Assembly: GCA_033032175.1 (NCBI GenBank)
Contig: CM065307.1
Location: forward strand, 1,736,001-1,800,000
Source: Saturnia japonica
Lineage: Eukaryota > Arthropoda > Insecta > Lepidoptera > Saturniidae
Reading direction: 5' to 3'
Length of the DNA: 64,000 nt
Below, one piece after another: positions 10,760-22,620 of the stretch (position 1 is the stretch's first letter; each line of letters begins with the position of its first letter). The position numbers and the translations under genes were made by a program. The notes below the pieces were generated by a model that was not told the DNA's origin, did no database searches, and saw only the letters and a list, made by a program, of their open reading frames with translations.

Positions 10760-12361
10760 TTAACGGTAGATATACGACACGCTACTTAGTACCGCATGAG
10801 TGAATAAAATCCATCGACAGTGACCGTCCTCGTGATTTGCTTGATTGCGCGAATACTATCCACAAGGTAGTCAAGTTTGCAGGAGCTATGTATTAATAAA
10901 AAATTAATAGAAAACTTTTAAATACACTAATTATAAATATAATGATTAAGATTAATTACTTACTTGTTTATAAGTGTACGGATATATCGGGATGCCCAGT
11001 ACGACTGTCTTTACTTGCTAAACCTATGTCTAAATTATCTAATGTTTCTATGAATTTTCTATCGACTATCGTTTCTGGCAAAGACTAGCTGAAGATCGTG
11101 ACACGTGGAAAAAGGTTATCACTAATGGTAGCAAAATCCATGATACTAACCTTAAAACACTATCTAAGGTGCGGATCTTAAAACATGAACGCTCTGCAAA
11201 TCCTGGACTGACAAATAAGCTAAATTCGTTTCGTTTCAGTTTGGTGAACCACTGGAAAAGTGTTTTAATGATGCTGCCTAAAGCATCTTTCGTAGTTGAT
11301 CAAAGACCAATGATGAGGATGAGATATATGGATGTCTAAAAGGAATTATCATGCTTACATAGTGTTTCCGTGGTAACGGGTTGTTATGGCTCGTCCTGGT
11401 GACCAAGTTTAATGGAAGCAATTTTCACATTACCATAATCATCCTTACATCACCGTATGCATATATTAGTCATGGTAATTACGGTAATGTGAACCATGGT
11501 TATGTGACTTTTATAGTTTTCTAATTATAACTAAATTATGAATCAAGTTTTACAATATTATAGTTATTTTTTATAATAGCAAATCTTTGCTGTAATATAA
11601 AAAAGAATTAAATTCAGTTTTCACATTTCTGTACAGATTAATTAATGTCCAATGAATGCGAACGATTGTCTTACAAAGCACTTTTTTAATACTATTAACT
11701 GTCATATCTTTCAAAATCATTAACTGAGATGACATCTTGTCTACACGAGCTACTTATCGATAGTAGTTGCTTCCGTTGAATATATTAGCGCCGTCAAAAC
11801 TCATAAGTGCGAGATTTTACAGGCGTGTTTGTTCATGATCACGTGAATGTAAGGAAAGTGCTGTAACAATTTGTGGCGACTTGTAAAATATTCATGTATA
11901 GCTAAATTTTAATATACTAAGTCTTATTTTAATGATAAATTATCTAAAATTTTACTATATAAAAATTAATATTGAAATCACTCGTCATTTTTACAATAAT
12001 CAAAGCAAATTACAACTCAACCATGCAGTGTGACACTGCATGATTAAGTGAATTGGGGGGTTTTGTATTTCTTTTCGGGCATTTCGAGTACATATTTTTC
12101 AGTACCAAAAATAGAGGACTTCTAACACTGTCTTTGAAAAAAAATCAGTATCGTAGATTAAATTTATACATATAATAAAAACGTATCTGATCGATGCCTG
12201 TACATAGAATATATATGCGAAAAACTATTATTTGGGGCCTTAATCAACAAAGTAGAACCCACAACAATCATTGTTAGAATTTTTGTCTGTTTGTCTGTTT
12301 GCCAACGTTTGTGAGCGCTAATCTCAGAAACTTTTTTATCGTTTGGCCACGATAAGTGATA
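10760..12361. other. Intergenic DNA with an inverted repeat and a repeat fragment
   Basis: No gene is visible. Near-perfect 15-bp inverted arms lie at 11425-11439 (TCACATTACCATAAT) and 11478-11492. At 12270-12345 a TTTTTGTCTGTTTGTCTGTT block followed by a 'CTAATCTCAGAAAC' motif resembles the interior of the H1/H2 Helitron-like families. It is probably an old fragment. Confidence 0.5.
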
Positions 12362-12457
12362 ATGTGGCCCAAGATAGTGTCTTACCAAGCTTAATGAGTA
12401 AACTGGCTCTCAATTGCAGGAACTGCTGCAACATACTTTTATGCAGGTGTTCCGCGA
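12362..12457 (-). repeat. tRNA-derived SINE-2, 3' part (split by R1 insertion)
   Basis: The plus strand GTGGCCCAAGATAGTGTC...ACTGGCTCTCAATTGCAG matches the SINE-2 copy at 51850-52105 (TTTGGCCCAAGATAGTAACA...GGCTGGCTCTCGAGTGCAG). The other half of the SINE resumes at 17588, on the far side of the R1 element. Reading sense is minus. Confidence 0.75.
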
Positions 12458-13007
12458 GCGGTGCGATGTAAGGGAACCTCCACGCGGTGCACCCCGGGCA
12501 ACGTCGGTCAATCTGGCTGGCGGCTGATACCCTTGACACGGAGGCTTCGTCCAGCATTCCTCTGCCCTACAGAGGAAGCAACGGACGTTGTGCGGGCGGA
12601 CTCGGCGTGCACTAACCCTGCCGTCGAGAAGGAAGGTAGGGCATCTTGTCCTACCTGCCAACGTCGTGCTCGTAATCCCATCGGAGTGTCGTGGTCATGT
12701 CTAGCGGCTTCGCAAGGGACCGAGGGTCCTGGCTTAACCACCCGGACCGCGAGGAAGAAAACCTCTATAAAAAATTACCCCAATTCTAAGCGGCGGCGCA
12801 CCGCGAGAGGATGCATGGCTGATGGGTTGATCATTTGTTAGTGCGACCCCCGTCAGAGAACCGGCCGACTCCCTGAAGGGTTACGCTAGGCTTACCCAGG
12901 TACAGGGGGCACTGCCTGGGTTGACCGTTTTTTTTCCCCCATACTCGTGGGAATAAAAATGAACTTTCAAAACCAAAAAATTTTAAATGTTAGATTAAGT
13001 AGGTTAG

Positions 13008-14367
13008 GTGGGATTGATAGCGAAGAGGGAAGTGGGGGGAGGTACGAAGCGGGCTAGGGAGCCGCTTGACGCAGGACTGAGCTCAGTTGTGGCCCCGAAG
13101 GTAACGACGGCTCAGAGGGGGGCGCTTCGCGGATCGGGCCGCTCTCAGAGCGTTGGACGCCCAGCGAGGGGAGGAGGAACGACTTCGATCCAACCCTTCT
13201 TAAAGGAGGCAGCTTCCAAGGCAGTCCCGGCAGAGGACGAGGTGGTAGTCGTCGGGGGCGTTGGCGATGCGGGGTGGGCTGCGGAAGTACAGGATGCGGA
13301 GACGCTGAGGGCCCGCACAGAAATCGGAGTGGCCACTATTCTGGAAGTTTGCCGTATCTCAGGAAATCTAAAAGGGACTTGTATCAAGTCCCTTAAAGGT
13401 GCGGCAAATAGCCTAAGGGAGGTGGTGGAGGTGCTCCTGGAGCGTACAGCCAACGAGGAGACGGCCCTCCTCGGCAGGGAAACGAGGGTTCTCCGCCGGC
13501 AGGTCGAGGACCTCAAGAAGGAGGTGTTGGCTTGGCGGCGGGAGGCTAGTGCACGGCAGGTGATGCCGCCTCCTCCTCCTCCTCCTCCTCTACAGCCAGT
13601 GCGGGTTGAGGTGCCTCCCCAGGCCTGAGAGAAGGCCTTGGCGAATGCAGTGAGTGGGTTGGAGCGGTCCATTCGCTCCACTGTCGGAGAGGTTATTAGC
13701 GCCCGATTCGACAGCTTGAAAGTGGATGGTCGGCTCCTTCCGAAAAAGGTACTACGCCCACCGTTAGCTGGCGACAAAAGTCTCGCTGCAGCCAAAAGGC
13801 CTATCGCTGGACCCATGCCCGCCAGGGCCAAAAGGCCCCGGTCGATGTCCCGGGCAAGGTCCAAGGGGGCGGCTGCGTCCGATCCTACTCCATCTAATGT
13901 GGAGTGGCCTGCCCTCCCGGGGCCCTCCGTTTCTGGGGCGCCTTCTGAGGCTTGGACCACCGTGGTCCGGCGGCCAAAAAAGGCTAAAGCCCCAGCTGCA
14001 CTGGCAGCTGCTCCCGCGCCTAAATAGAAGGCCGGTAACAAGGGGACCCAGGCGAAGATGCCCGTTGTGCCGCGCTCTGCTGCAGTTGTCATCACGTTGC
14101 AGCATGAGGCGGTGGCCAGAGGAGTGACGTACTCGGCTGCGGTCCTCAAGGCGCGAGAAGTAGTAAAGCTGGCTGAGTTGGGGATCGATGAACCGAAGCT
14201 CCACACGACGGCCACAGGAGCCAAAATCATCGAGATTAAAGGCTCCGATGGTGAGAAGAAGGCGGCTGGCCTGGCTTCACAGCTGCAAGCCGTACTCGCG
14301 GGGGTAGCTGACATTACCAGGCCGGTCAAACGTGAAGGAAGTTGGCTGATGCAGGGCGTCTCCTGGT
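13008..14367 (+). pseudogene. R1-clade LINE ORF1 (gag-like), broken
   Basis: One frame runs through the region with stops at 13626-13628 (TGA) and 14025-14027 (TAG). The gag-like core NLKGTCIKSLKGAANSLREV is followed by a charged segment with EDLKKEVLAWRRE, probably coiled coil, then a poly-proline run from a (CCT)n tract (13562-13590). A basic Ser/Arg/Pro-rich stretch and the conserved region GVTYSAAVLKAREVVKLAEL follow. The CCHC zinc knuckles expected at the end of R1 ORF1 are absent: after a GRLLVGWSVV-like motif in another frame (about 14349-14378) the sequence jumps to endonuclease coding. The start codon is uncertain because a stop precedes GTG at 13008. In a live element the product would bind the element RNA. 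Confidence 0.85.
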
Positions 14368-14378
14368 CGGCTGGAGTG

Positions 14379-17300
14379 TGGTCCCTGCTCAACCTTATTG
14401 GGCAGGTGACCTTGACGGCTCCGTAGCCATTCATAGTACGGGGTCATCCATCTCCATTAAGGGTTCGAGGCGTTTTTCGACTCCCTGGGGCCGGCGATCA
14501 GGCGGCTGTCACCGCTCCCCATTGTCCTGCTTGGCGATCTTAACGCCAAGTCGCGGACATGGGGATCGGTGGCCACGGACCCCCGGGGGGAGCTAGTGGA
14601 GGAGTGGACAGTTCAAGTTGGACTGTCCCTCCTCAATAGAGGGTCCGTCCACACGTGCGTGCGGCATAACGGGGGGTCCGTGGTGGACGTCTCCTTTGTC
14701 ACGCCGTCTGTCGCGCGCCGTGTGGAGGATTGGAGGGTGCTGGAGGAGGTAGAGACCTTTTCCGATCACCGCTATATTCGGTTCGAGGTCTCCGGGAGCT
14801 GGTGCACCGTCCCCGTGGGGGGGCGGTGTTCCCCAGATGAGTTCTTGGCCGCCTCGACCGAGAGCTGGCGGAAGAGGCAGCCATTGTCCAGAGCTGGCGA
14901 GGGCCAGCTCCAGCAGCTGAAGATATCGACGCGGTCGCAGACCGCTTCCGTAGGGCCCTTACGGCAGTTTGCGACGCGTCGATGCCGCGGGGCAACAACC
15001 GTCCGCAAAATAGGCTGGCGCTGTATTGGTGGTCCCCAGAGATTGCCGATCTCCGGGTGGCCTTCTCCGCGGCGAGGCGGCAGCAGCAACGCTGCCGCCG
15101 GCGGTGAATTCGGCAGATTGGGGAGGAGGCCCGGTTTCTTGCTGCCTACAGGGAATGCCGTAATTCCCTGCAGGCGGCCATAGGCCGGGCCAAGGACAAG
15201 TGATGGGAGGAGCTTCTTAGGACCCTGGATCGGGATCCATGGGGGCGCCCTTACCGGATGGTAAGGAAAAAGTTCCGGGGGCAGGCGCCCCCTTTAACGG
15301 AAACAATGGATCCGGGGGTCCTAACGAGGGTCGTGGCCACACTGTTGCCCGACCCTCCGGTGCTCCTCCTACCTCCCATGATTAATGGGGGCCTCACTGT
15401 GGAGGAGCTAGCACCGCCCCATGCTGTCACCGATGATGAGATGGAGCGGGTGGTGCAGCGCCTCCGCAAGAAGCGGAGGGCACCTGGCCCGGACGGAGTT
15501 CCAGGCCAAGTATTAGGAGTGGCGCTAGGCCACATTGGGGGAGAGCTTCGGGAGCTGTTCGACCGCTGTTTGCTGGCCGGACGGTTCCCGAAGCTCTGGT
15601 AGGTGGGGCGACTCTGCCTGCTGGCGAAGGAGGGTCGCCCTCCGGACTGCCCGTCCTCATACCGGCCCCTGGTGTTGCTGGATGACACGGGAAAGATGTT
15701 GGAAAGAATAATAGCCTCCCGTGTCATCCGGCACATGGAGGAGGTGGGGCCGGTCCTCTCTGTATGGCAGTTCGGCTTCCGGAGAGGGTGCTCCACTTTG
15801 GACGCCCTCTCCACCCTGAAGACGTGGTCCGCGGAGGTGACCCGGGATGGAGGTAGGTTGTTGGCGGTGTCGATTGACATCGCCAACGCCTTCAACAGAC
15901 TGCCGCATAATGTCATTCGGGAGGCACTCCGGTTTTTCGGGGTGCCTTCGTACCTGCGGCGGCTGTTGGAGGACTACCTCCAAGAGAGAGAGGTCGTCTT
16001 CGCGGAAAGCCGGGGGATTGTGGCCCAGCACCACGTTGGGTGTGGTGTTCCACAGGAGTCGGTGTTGGGACCGCTCCTGTGGAATATGGGCTACGACTGG
16101 GTGCTTCGCGTAGCACTCCCGGAAGGAGTCCGCGTAATTTGCTACGTGGACGATACCCTGGTCGTAGCCCGGGGGGGCAGTTATGCCGAGGTGGCGCGCC
16201 TGGCCACAGATGGTACGGCCCTCGTGGTCAGGCGCATCAAAGCGTTGGGCCTTAGGGTGGCGGCGGAGAAAACCGAGGCCCTACTTTTTCATGGGCCTCG
16301 GTGTGGGCCGCTTCCTGGGGCCCACATCTACGTAGAAGAAGTAAGGGTCCGGGTCGGGGCCCAGATGAAGTATCTGGGCCTTGTCCTGGACGGGAGATGG
16401 CGGTTCGAGTCCCATTTTAAGGGGCTCGGACCGCGCATTGTGGGAGTGGCGGCAGCTCTCGGTCGGCTCCTCCCGAACTCGGGAGGACCGGGCGCGAGTT
16501 GTCGCCAACTATTTGCGGGGGTTGTGCGGAGCATGGCCGTCTACGGGGCACCGATCTGGATAGGTGCTCTCAGCACCACAAACAGACGCGTGCTGCGTGC
16601 TGTGCAGCGTGTCGTGGCGCTGAGAGTCGTTCGCGGATACCGGTCGGTGTCCACGGGGGGCGGCTTGTGTGCTCGCCGGCTCCCCGCTGTGGGAGTTGGA
16701 GGCGGAAGTACAGGTTCACGGCGGCGAGAAGAGAGTCAGGAGAGCCTCCGGCTCCCGAAGAAGTTGCAATGGTTAGGCGGGAAGTCCGCGAGGATGTATT
16801 GAGGAGGTGGGAGGAGGACCTGGCGGACGCGCGCTTTGGACGTTATACCATAGACGCCGTCCGCCTGGTCCTCCTGCAGTGGTGTAGCAGGGAGCAGGGC
16901 TGCCTGACGTTTAGGCTTGTGCAGGTACTGTCCGGACATGGATGCTTCGGATGGTACCTGAACAAAATAGCCAGGAGGGAGCCCTCCACTGCGTGCCATG
17001 AGTGCGGGGCTGCGGAGGATACGGCGCAGCACACTCTTGGTGAGTGTGCGGCCTGGGGGGAGCAGCGTCGCACTCTGGCCGCAGTTATTGGTGAAGATCT
17101 CTCGCTGCCGAGTGTGGTAAGAGCCATGCTCGGCAGTGAGAGGGCATGGATGGCGATGGCCTCCTTTTGCGAGGACGTCATCTCGCAGAAGGAGGCCGCG
17201 GAAAGGGTTCGTGAGGGGGATCCCCTGAGCGGCCCTCTCCGCCAAAGACGAACGGGTGGCAGGAGGAGGCGGTTTATCCGCCAACTCCCGCCACCCAAGC

Positions 17301-17398
17301 CGAACCAGAGGAGACGGGTCGGGGGGCCCTCCTCCTCATTGCACAAATTCGGCGGACGGAGGAGACGGCTAGGGTGTACTGAGTCGTCTCCTACTTAG
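14379..17398 (+). pseudogene. R1-clade LINE ORF2: endonuclease/reverse transcriptase, broken
   Basis: Pieces in order: an endonuclease scrap PYWAGDLDGSVAI (about 14391-14430); after a second deletion, the C-terminal half of the APE endonuclease with LLGDLNAKSRTWGS (14530s) and VVDVSFVTPSVARRV...FSDHRYIRFEV; then the reverse transcriptase. The latter has RAPGPDGVPGQVLG, SYRPLVLLDDTGKMLERII, FGFRRGCSTLDAL, VSIDIANAFNRLPH, GVPQESVLGPLLWN and the catalytic YVDDTLVV. A C-terminal knuckle CHECGAAEDTAQHTLGEC follows near 17000. Stops lie at 15105, 15201 and 15600, with frame changes near 14850 and between about 16650 and 16750. The glycine of the usual PQGS motif is glutamate here. The YVDD site is intact but the protein cannot be made whole. 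Confidence 0.92.
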
Positions 17399-17587
17399 GC
17401 CGGGGCCCGGTTTAGCCGGGGCGGAGCGGCTGTATGCCAGCGCAGTGCTCTCGTCGCCCCAGTATGGCGGCGGATGGTACACCGTGGAGTCTTAGTGAGT
17501 AGGAGTCTCACATAACCACTCGTCCCCCCGGGCGGGTGTGTACCCATGAAGGGTTTCTCCACGTTAAAAAAAAAAAAAAAAAAAAAT

Positions 17588-17757
17588 GTGTTCCGCGATA
17601 GATTTTCAACTTGAGGGTTGTAGCTAACCAGGGGGGCATTAAAAATATCCTACCAACATGCTATGGTTTCATCACGATGTTTCCCTTCACCGAAAACTCA
17701 GGCTTATAGCAAGGATCAATTGACGCGATGTCCACACACTCTACCACTGAACTATAA
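17588..17757 (-). repeat. tRNA-derived SINE-2, 5' (tRNA-like) part of the split copy
   Basis: On the minus strand it reads TAGTTCAGTGGTAGAG (a good tRNA A box) and GACATCGCGTC. A degraded B-box area and TTTTCGGTGAAGGGAAACAT follow, as in the copy at 51850-52105. The B box is mutated, so the pol III promoter is probably weak or dead. The 3' half lies at 12362-12457, across the R1 insertion. Confidence 0.75.
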
Positions 17758-17779
17758 TTTCTTTATTTTTATTGATTTT

Positions 17780-18529
17780 TTACGAAAGGGCATAAACAGT
17801 CCGATTGCCTATCTGATGAGAAATGTTTACCATCGCCTGTTGAAAACTGCAAGACGTATAGCTAATCTTGGGGACCGTATTTAATCCATTTTTTTAAGAG
17901 CCCCATGTCATAGCCCTGGTGGTGAACCATGATGGGTAACGTTACCAATTCTAAATGTACTTGAAAATTGTAAGGTTAGAACTTTGTCTCTAAAATGCAA
18001 CTGTTGGAAGAGTATTTAATTATGCTAGAAAGGCTAACGTAAGATATAATACGAAAATAACACTCAAACAATTTACGACGTAATGCTATAATCTGTGAAT
18101 GTTCCATACGTATCAATTATGCGATCAAACTGCGAGAATGTTCTGATATTATGAGAGCATAAACTTTACAGCCGTTCGACCCCCATAAAAATGGAGAATT
18201 ATCAAACTGTGACGGAATTGCGTCGATAAATTGTTAAATTTTAAGAGAGGGGTGGGAGTCGTTGAAATTACGACGTCGATCGAAATATGAGAGGGCAGTT
18301 GAGGGTCGAGGAAAAATTACACTTTAATGTTTCACCTTTTTACTTTTTGCAATTTCGTACTTACGCTTACCAACCACTGTAGGAAATAGCAAGATAATTT
18401 TTAACAAAAAAAATTAACTTAAATGATTTCGGTTAAAAGATGTCCATAATACAATATTTAAGAAAATATTTCAATTTTATTACGACATTGCTTTTTATCG
18501 TTGTGACTACCTAATTTTAAGTGCTTAAC
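17780..18529. other. Intergenic DNA with a LINE-tail scrap
   Basis: The minus strand GGTAAACATTTCTCATCAGA (about 17832-17813) resembles the 3' end of CR1-type LINEs. The rest has no visible feature. Confidence 0.45.
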
Positions 18530-18705
18530 GTTAAGCCTAGGGGAAGACTGCCTGTCAAGTGCAGCTACCGGAACACACCTATTGGTGTTACAAAAAGTTC
18601 TCATAGGTCCAATGAAAGAATTAACATAAACCTAATTAAAACTTATTAACTTGAGGGGGGTAGCTAGCCAGGCGGGCATTAGACAAAGCCCTATCTATCA
18701 TGCAA
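18530..18705 (-). repeat. SINE-2 fragment, interrupted
   Basis: AAGTGCAGCTACCGGAACAC (about 18558) matches the SINE-2 copy at 51917. TTAACTTGAGGGGGGTAGCT (about 18645) matches the sequence immediately right of the R1 insertion at 17610. About 70 bp of unrelated AT-rich DNA separates the two parts, so this is an old or internally expanded copy. Confidence 0.6.
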
Positions 18706-20149
18706 ACGTAGTATTATAACCAAATGAGGAAAACGTGGAAGTTCTTGTTTTATTTTCTACAGATTATATAATATTGGTCGAGGTTACGTATTGCCTAACA
18801 AAAACCAACAATATATATACGACAAACGTCACCTACTCAAAGTCAAACCACACAATATTTCTTATACTCCGAAGTCGCCGATTCGATCGCTTGTCTGCAT
18901 CATGTTCAAAACGAAACTGTGATCTTTGTTCGGTTGCTACTTCCTTATATAATATGTATTCTCTATAATGTAGAACATTCCGGACGACTCTACAATTTTT
19001 TTGCATATTTACCAGAATTTTCGTTACTACTCGTAACAGGAGTAAGATTGCGGGATCGAAATCATCAATGCCGCGGTTCCGCGTTTTTTGCGGGACTGAA
19101 AATAGTTTTATACTTTTTTTCTAAGTAATTGTAATCGTGAAATTATTAAGCATTATATGAAAGATAAAAACAATTAGACTTAAAAATTACACTTAAATTA
19201 TTTCAAGTTTCATCTTTGAAATTCGACCACTTTTTGCTACGTATATGGTACCCGGTAACAGAAAACGCACGCTTGGCTTCAACACTTTTAATTGATTAAA
19301 TTTAAATTTCTATATTGCTGAGTTTTCAACTAATCAATTTAAATATTCAATCTTTATTAATATTTTGTAATATTATTATTATTTCTGCTTTAAGTCTCGG
19401 TTTTTTAACATATGATTCTATAGCTCAAATACAACAACGCATGCCAAAAACTATTTAAAAAAACCGGAAAAAAACGTAAGTAGGTACCTTACCTTACATA
19501 TTACTTACGTTACCTTATATTTGTTGTCTATTAACGAGGTAAAATACCAATTTCGTTAAACTTTAACCAATATTCTATTGCCATTAGCAAAAGAAATAAT
19601 TAAATGTAATAGGATCCGAAGCAATTACTTTTGGTAGTTCATTTCAAAGGTATCCAATAATTATATCACGGTATAATTTTAAAACTCAGCCTAATAAAGT
19701 TTCACTTAAGAGCTTGACTTAATACGAGAGCTTATTTATTAGGTCTTGCTTAAAATGTTACCATACTTCATAAGGGCCAACTTTAAAAAAAATTACTTTG
19801 AATTCTTATTTCTATATAATATACCTTTTACTTCGCTTAATTACCGTATAAGAGTTATTAAACGGTTGATTGAGAAGGCTTCGTATTTTGTTAAGTACAA
19901 AGACGTGGCTAATCGTGACCTTGAAAACAAAATTGTGTTTATTGGACATTTCAAACTGCTTGAATTTTATTTCATCGCTCATTTGCCTTTTGCACCAGTA
20001 ACTTTCAGTCGACAACTTTAATGATCCATTCAAACATTCATACTCCATGTTTCGACGTGCTCAATCAAGGTTCCCAAACCTTGTTGCAGAACTAGGCCTA
20101 TTTATTCCCACCATCTTACGACATCGAGTTCCTTGAAGAGATATTTATG
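18706..20149. other. Intergenic AT-rich DNA
   Basis: No gene, named repeat or structural signal is seen. The open frames are short and compositionally random. Confidence 0.5.
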
Positions 20150-20245
20150 CAGGCCGGTACAACTGCAACGACCGTCGATAGATTACGGATCTCTTGCTAG
20201 TTGCCGTTGTATTTCGATTTTATTGTGTTTACCATCAGGGACAGT
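20150..20245 (+). repeat. LINE 3'-tail fragment (CR1-type)
   Basis: AGATATTTATGCAGGCCGGT, then GATCTCTTGCTAGTTGCCGTTG and TGTGTTTACCATCAGG, matches the tail of the remnant at 55010-55345 (AATATTTATGCAGACCGGCA ... CTGTGCTTACCATCA). Strongly 5'-truncated. Confidence 0.7.
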
Positions 20246-20769
20246 GACGTTAATTTACCGAGTTACAATACAAAAAAAAACTATGAGTGGAGGAAGAAAT
20301 CATCCTTAGAAAATCACTTAAAAGGTTAGGCTCATTGCAAATTTCTATGTCAGATCCTTAACACTAACGATATCAGGGAAAATATTTAAGAATTTATTTA
20401 TCTTGTGTTGAAGATACCTTGAATAAAGTAACTCACTATTCAGACGGTCACTAATCTGTGGCTTAGTCTCCCTTGTTTGTTGTCCTTTTATCGCTTATTA
20501 TGTTCACTCGATTGTCCAAAATAGAACTGTCCTGGCTCAGAAGAAGGCTCACTTTATTTATCCAAATAAAACGGCAGTCGACATTACATAAATATTCTTT
20601 TAGCGATTACGTATCCGGACCGCGGAGCTTTACTGGACATTTCGAGTACATTCTAGACGTTTCCATATATTTCGAGATGAGATTTTTTCTAATTTAAAAC
20701 AGGTCGTAACAGTATTATTAATTGCAGAAATAAAACATAAAATTATACACAAATTCATTATTATTCATC

Positions 20770-20965
20770 ATCTTCTTACCCCTTATTTTATTTAAGTAGG
20801 GTCAACACAACATGTTTGCTTCTTTCACTCTATCAAATATCATCTCAGTATTCACACCTTTTATACGTATATCATTCTCCAAACAATCCAATCATACCTT
20901 CTTCGGTCGTCCTCTACTCCTGTGTCCATCCACCTTCATACTTAACATTCTTTTAGTTATATAAC
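20770..20965 (-). pseudogene. RTE-type LINE 3' remnant (second subfamily)
   Basis: The minus-strand sequence AAGGTGGATGGACACAGGAG, then AGGACGACCGAAGAAGGTATGA and AAGTGAAGAAAGCA-like blocks, aligns with the plus-strand copy at 49955-50212. That copy encodes scraps such as RPKK.WMDCVKNYMRIKGVN. Only the extreme 3' end of ORF2 remains. Confidence 0.75.
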
Positions 20966-21169
20966 TTTATAAGTTATATTTAAATTTAAATCCATTATTA
21001 TTGCTACCGAAATTATACGAAACGGTTTCAATGGCCCCCGACCGCTCATCGCCCATTCAGAACACGTAGCGTCCCAACCACAGACTGTAGCCGCTAATTG
21101 CTGTATCGCCTGATAGTAAGCCGTTTGCCATATTAATAACTAAATCCAGTGACCCGCTTAAATGGAACA
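20966..21169. other. Intergenic AT-rich DNA
   Basis: Nothing recognised. Confidence 0.5.
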
Positions 21170-21687
21170 TCTATACAATTAATAAAATTAAAGTATCTGT
21201 TTGTAATATCAAAATATTAGCTTTTTACTAAATGCATATGAATCTATAAACGATACCTATAATAAAAACCCATTTTTAAAATTTTTGTCTGTCTGTCTGT
21301 TTGTTCGGGGTAATCTCCGAAAAGGTTGAACCGATTTTGACGGGACTTTCACTGGTAGATAGCTGATGATATAGGTAGTAACTTAGGCTACTTTTATTTT
21401 AGAAAAAGAATTAGGGTTCCACATAAATTAAAAAAAGCTGGTCATGGTGAATAAATTCGGGCGTTTAAATGGCTTATGCTGAGTAAACCATAAGAGTTAT
21501 AGCAAATTAATGTACTACATAATTGTAGACATTAAAAAATCTACAAAAATGTCTGGGAGAGTATATACCTATCTTCTAAGGAACACCCACAATAAGTATT
21601 TTTGTCTTTAAAATAGCCGGGAGTGGGGGAGTAAGATTCGCGCGGGCATTCTGTAGTCCACGTGAGCGAAGCCACGGGTACAGCTAG
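21170..21687 (+). mobile_element. Helitron-like non-autonomous element, family H2, copy A
   Basis: It begins TCTATACAATTAATAAAATT and ends GAAGCCACGGGTACAGCTAG, followed by T. The body contains TTTTGTCTGTCTGTCTGTTT and a GTAATCTCCGAAAAGGTTGAACC block shared by all five copies (27509, 38621, 48714 and 53097). It has no coding capacity. The TC and CTAG ends fit a Helitron; the assignment is inference. Confidence 0.7.
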
Positions 21688-22399
21688 TATGTTATATAAT
21701 GTACAATGTCATAAACATTAATTTATAGTTGAACGCGTTAATCTGCCAGTCAAGTCAAGTTAGGTCCATAGATTGGTGGATCGCTTTCCGCTGGCGCTTC
21801 AACTAAATACGGCGCTACCTACATTGAATGAAGCTTGTACTCCAATTTTTTCTTGTTCGATTTTTATACTACGCCTAAGGCAACTAGCTAAAACGGCGCG
21901 GAAACCAATAATTAATCTATAGTTAAGCCATTTCATTGATTTCATAGGTAGGCAATAAATCTGTCAATAAATTATTTACTAACAGTGTTTAAATACTTTT
22001 TAATTTACCCTTTAAATAAATTCGGTAAAATCATTCTCAACTTGCCAACGTAATATGTGACAGGATATAAATTATTACAACCGAAGGTAATAAATCAGAC
22101 TCACTCGGATATTAGTAATATACATTTAGGTATTATCCCAAACATCAGCTCAACAGAGAACAGAGAAAGTTACTTTCTCGTCTAGTAAACGAAACGTATC
22201 TTCGAAGGTGATGTGTTCATTCTCATCCAATTATAAGAAATAACGCGCTGCGTGGCGATATATCTTTTCTCGATAATGATTTGCGGTATAATGTTAGTAT
22301 TAGGTATTATATTTCAATTTCTATTAATTTTGTCTAAAGCTTTTGCTAAGGTTAGTCACATTATCTTTTGATGTTAATTGTAAAGGTTAAGGTGATATC
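21688..22399. other. Intergenic AT-rich DNA
   Basis: Nothing recognised. Confidence 0.5.
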
Positions 22400-22620
22400 T
22401 GCTTCATAGATCCGCTTGATGAAAAGCGACTTAGCCCATAACTCCCTATAGACGCTTTTAATAGCCAACACTAGCGCGATGCCCATCTTTAACCCCCAAG
22501 GAGGAGCTATCCTACACACCGCAGAAACGAAACCAAAGGTTATTTGACTGGGATCTTCTGTATGGTGGATGTATATCAAAAACATTTCTCTGTGCCTTGC
22601 CTCTCTCTTTTGAGTCAACG
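22400..22620 (-). repeat. LINE-tail-like repeat family T, minus-strand copy
   Basis: On the minus strand, AGAGAGAGGCAAGGCACAGAG, AGAAGATCCCAGTCAAATA, TCTGCGGTGTGTAGGAT and GTCGCTTTTCATCAAGCGG line up with family T at 24650 and 42995. The 87-codon open frame across this copy therefore looks accidental. Confidence 0.65.

Larger units (their letters stand above)
12458..17587 (+). mobile_element. R1-clade non-LTR retrotransposon, defective
   Basis: A 5.1-kb GC-rich element with a 5' untranslated region, a gag-like ORF1, an ORF2 with APE-type endonuclease, reverse transcriptase and a C-terminal CCHC-type knuckle, a 3' UTR and a roughly 20-nt poly(A) tail (17566-17586). An 11-bp target duplication GTGTTCCGCGA flanks it (12447-12457 and 17588-17598), so both insertion ends are present. 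Internal deletions, at least five stops and several frameshifts make it inactive. Base composition contrasts sharply with the AT-rich surroundings, which is usual for R1-type elements and is not evidence of recent transfer. The target is a SINE rather than rDNA. Confidence 0.93.

Noticed and set aside
12461..12841. Plus-strand 126-codon open frame, with antisense frames on the minus strand.
   Set aside because: It lies in the GC-rich 5' region of the R1-type element, with overlapping open frames on both strands and no motif.
13145..14434. Longest open frame of the window (429 codons) on the minus strand.
   Set aside because: It is antisense to the R1-type ORF1, in GC-rich sequence that keeps the opposite frame open by composition. 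The plus strand has the recognisable gag-like motifs.
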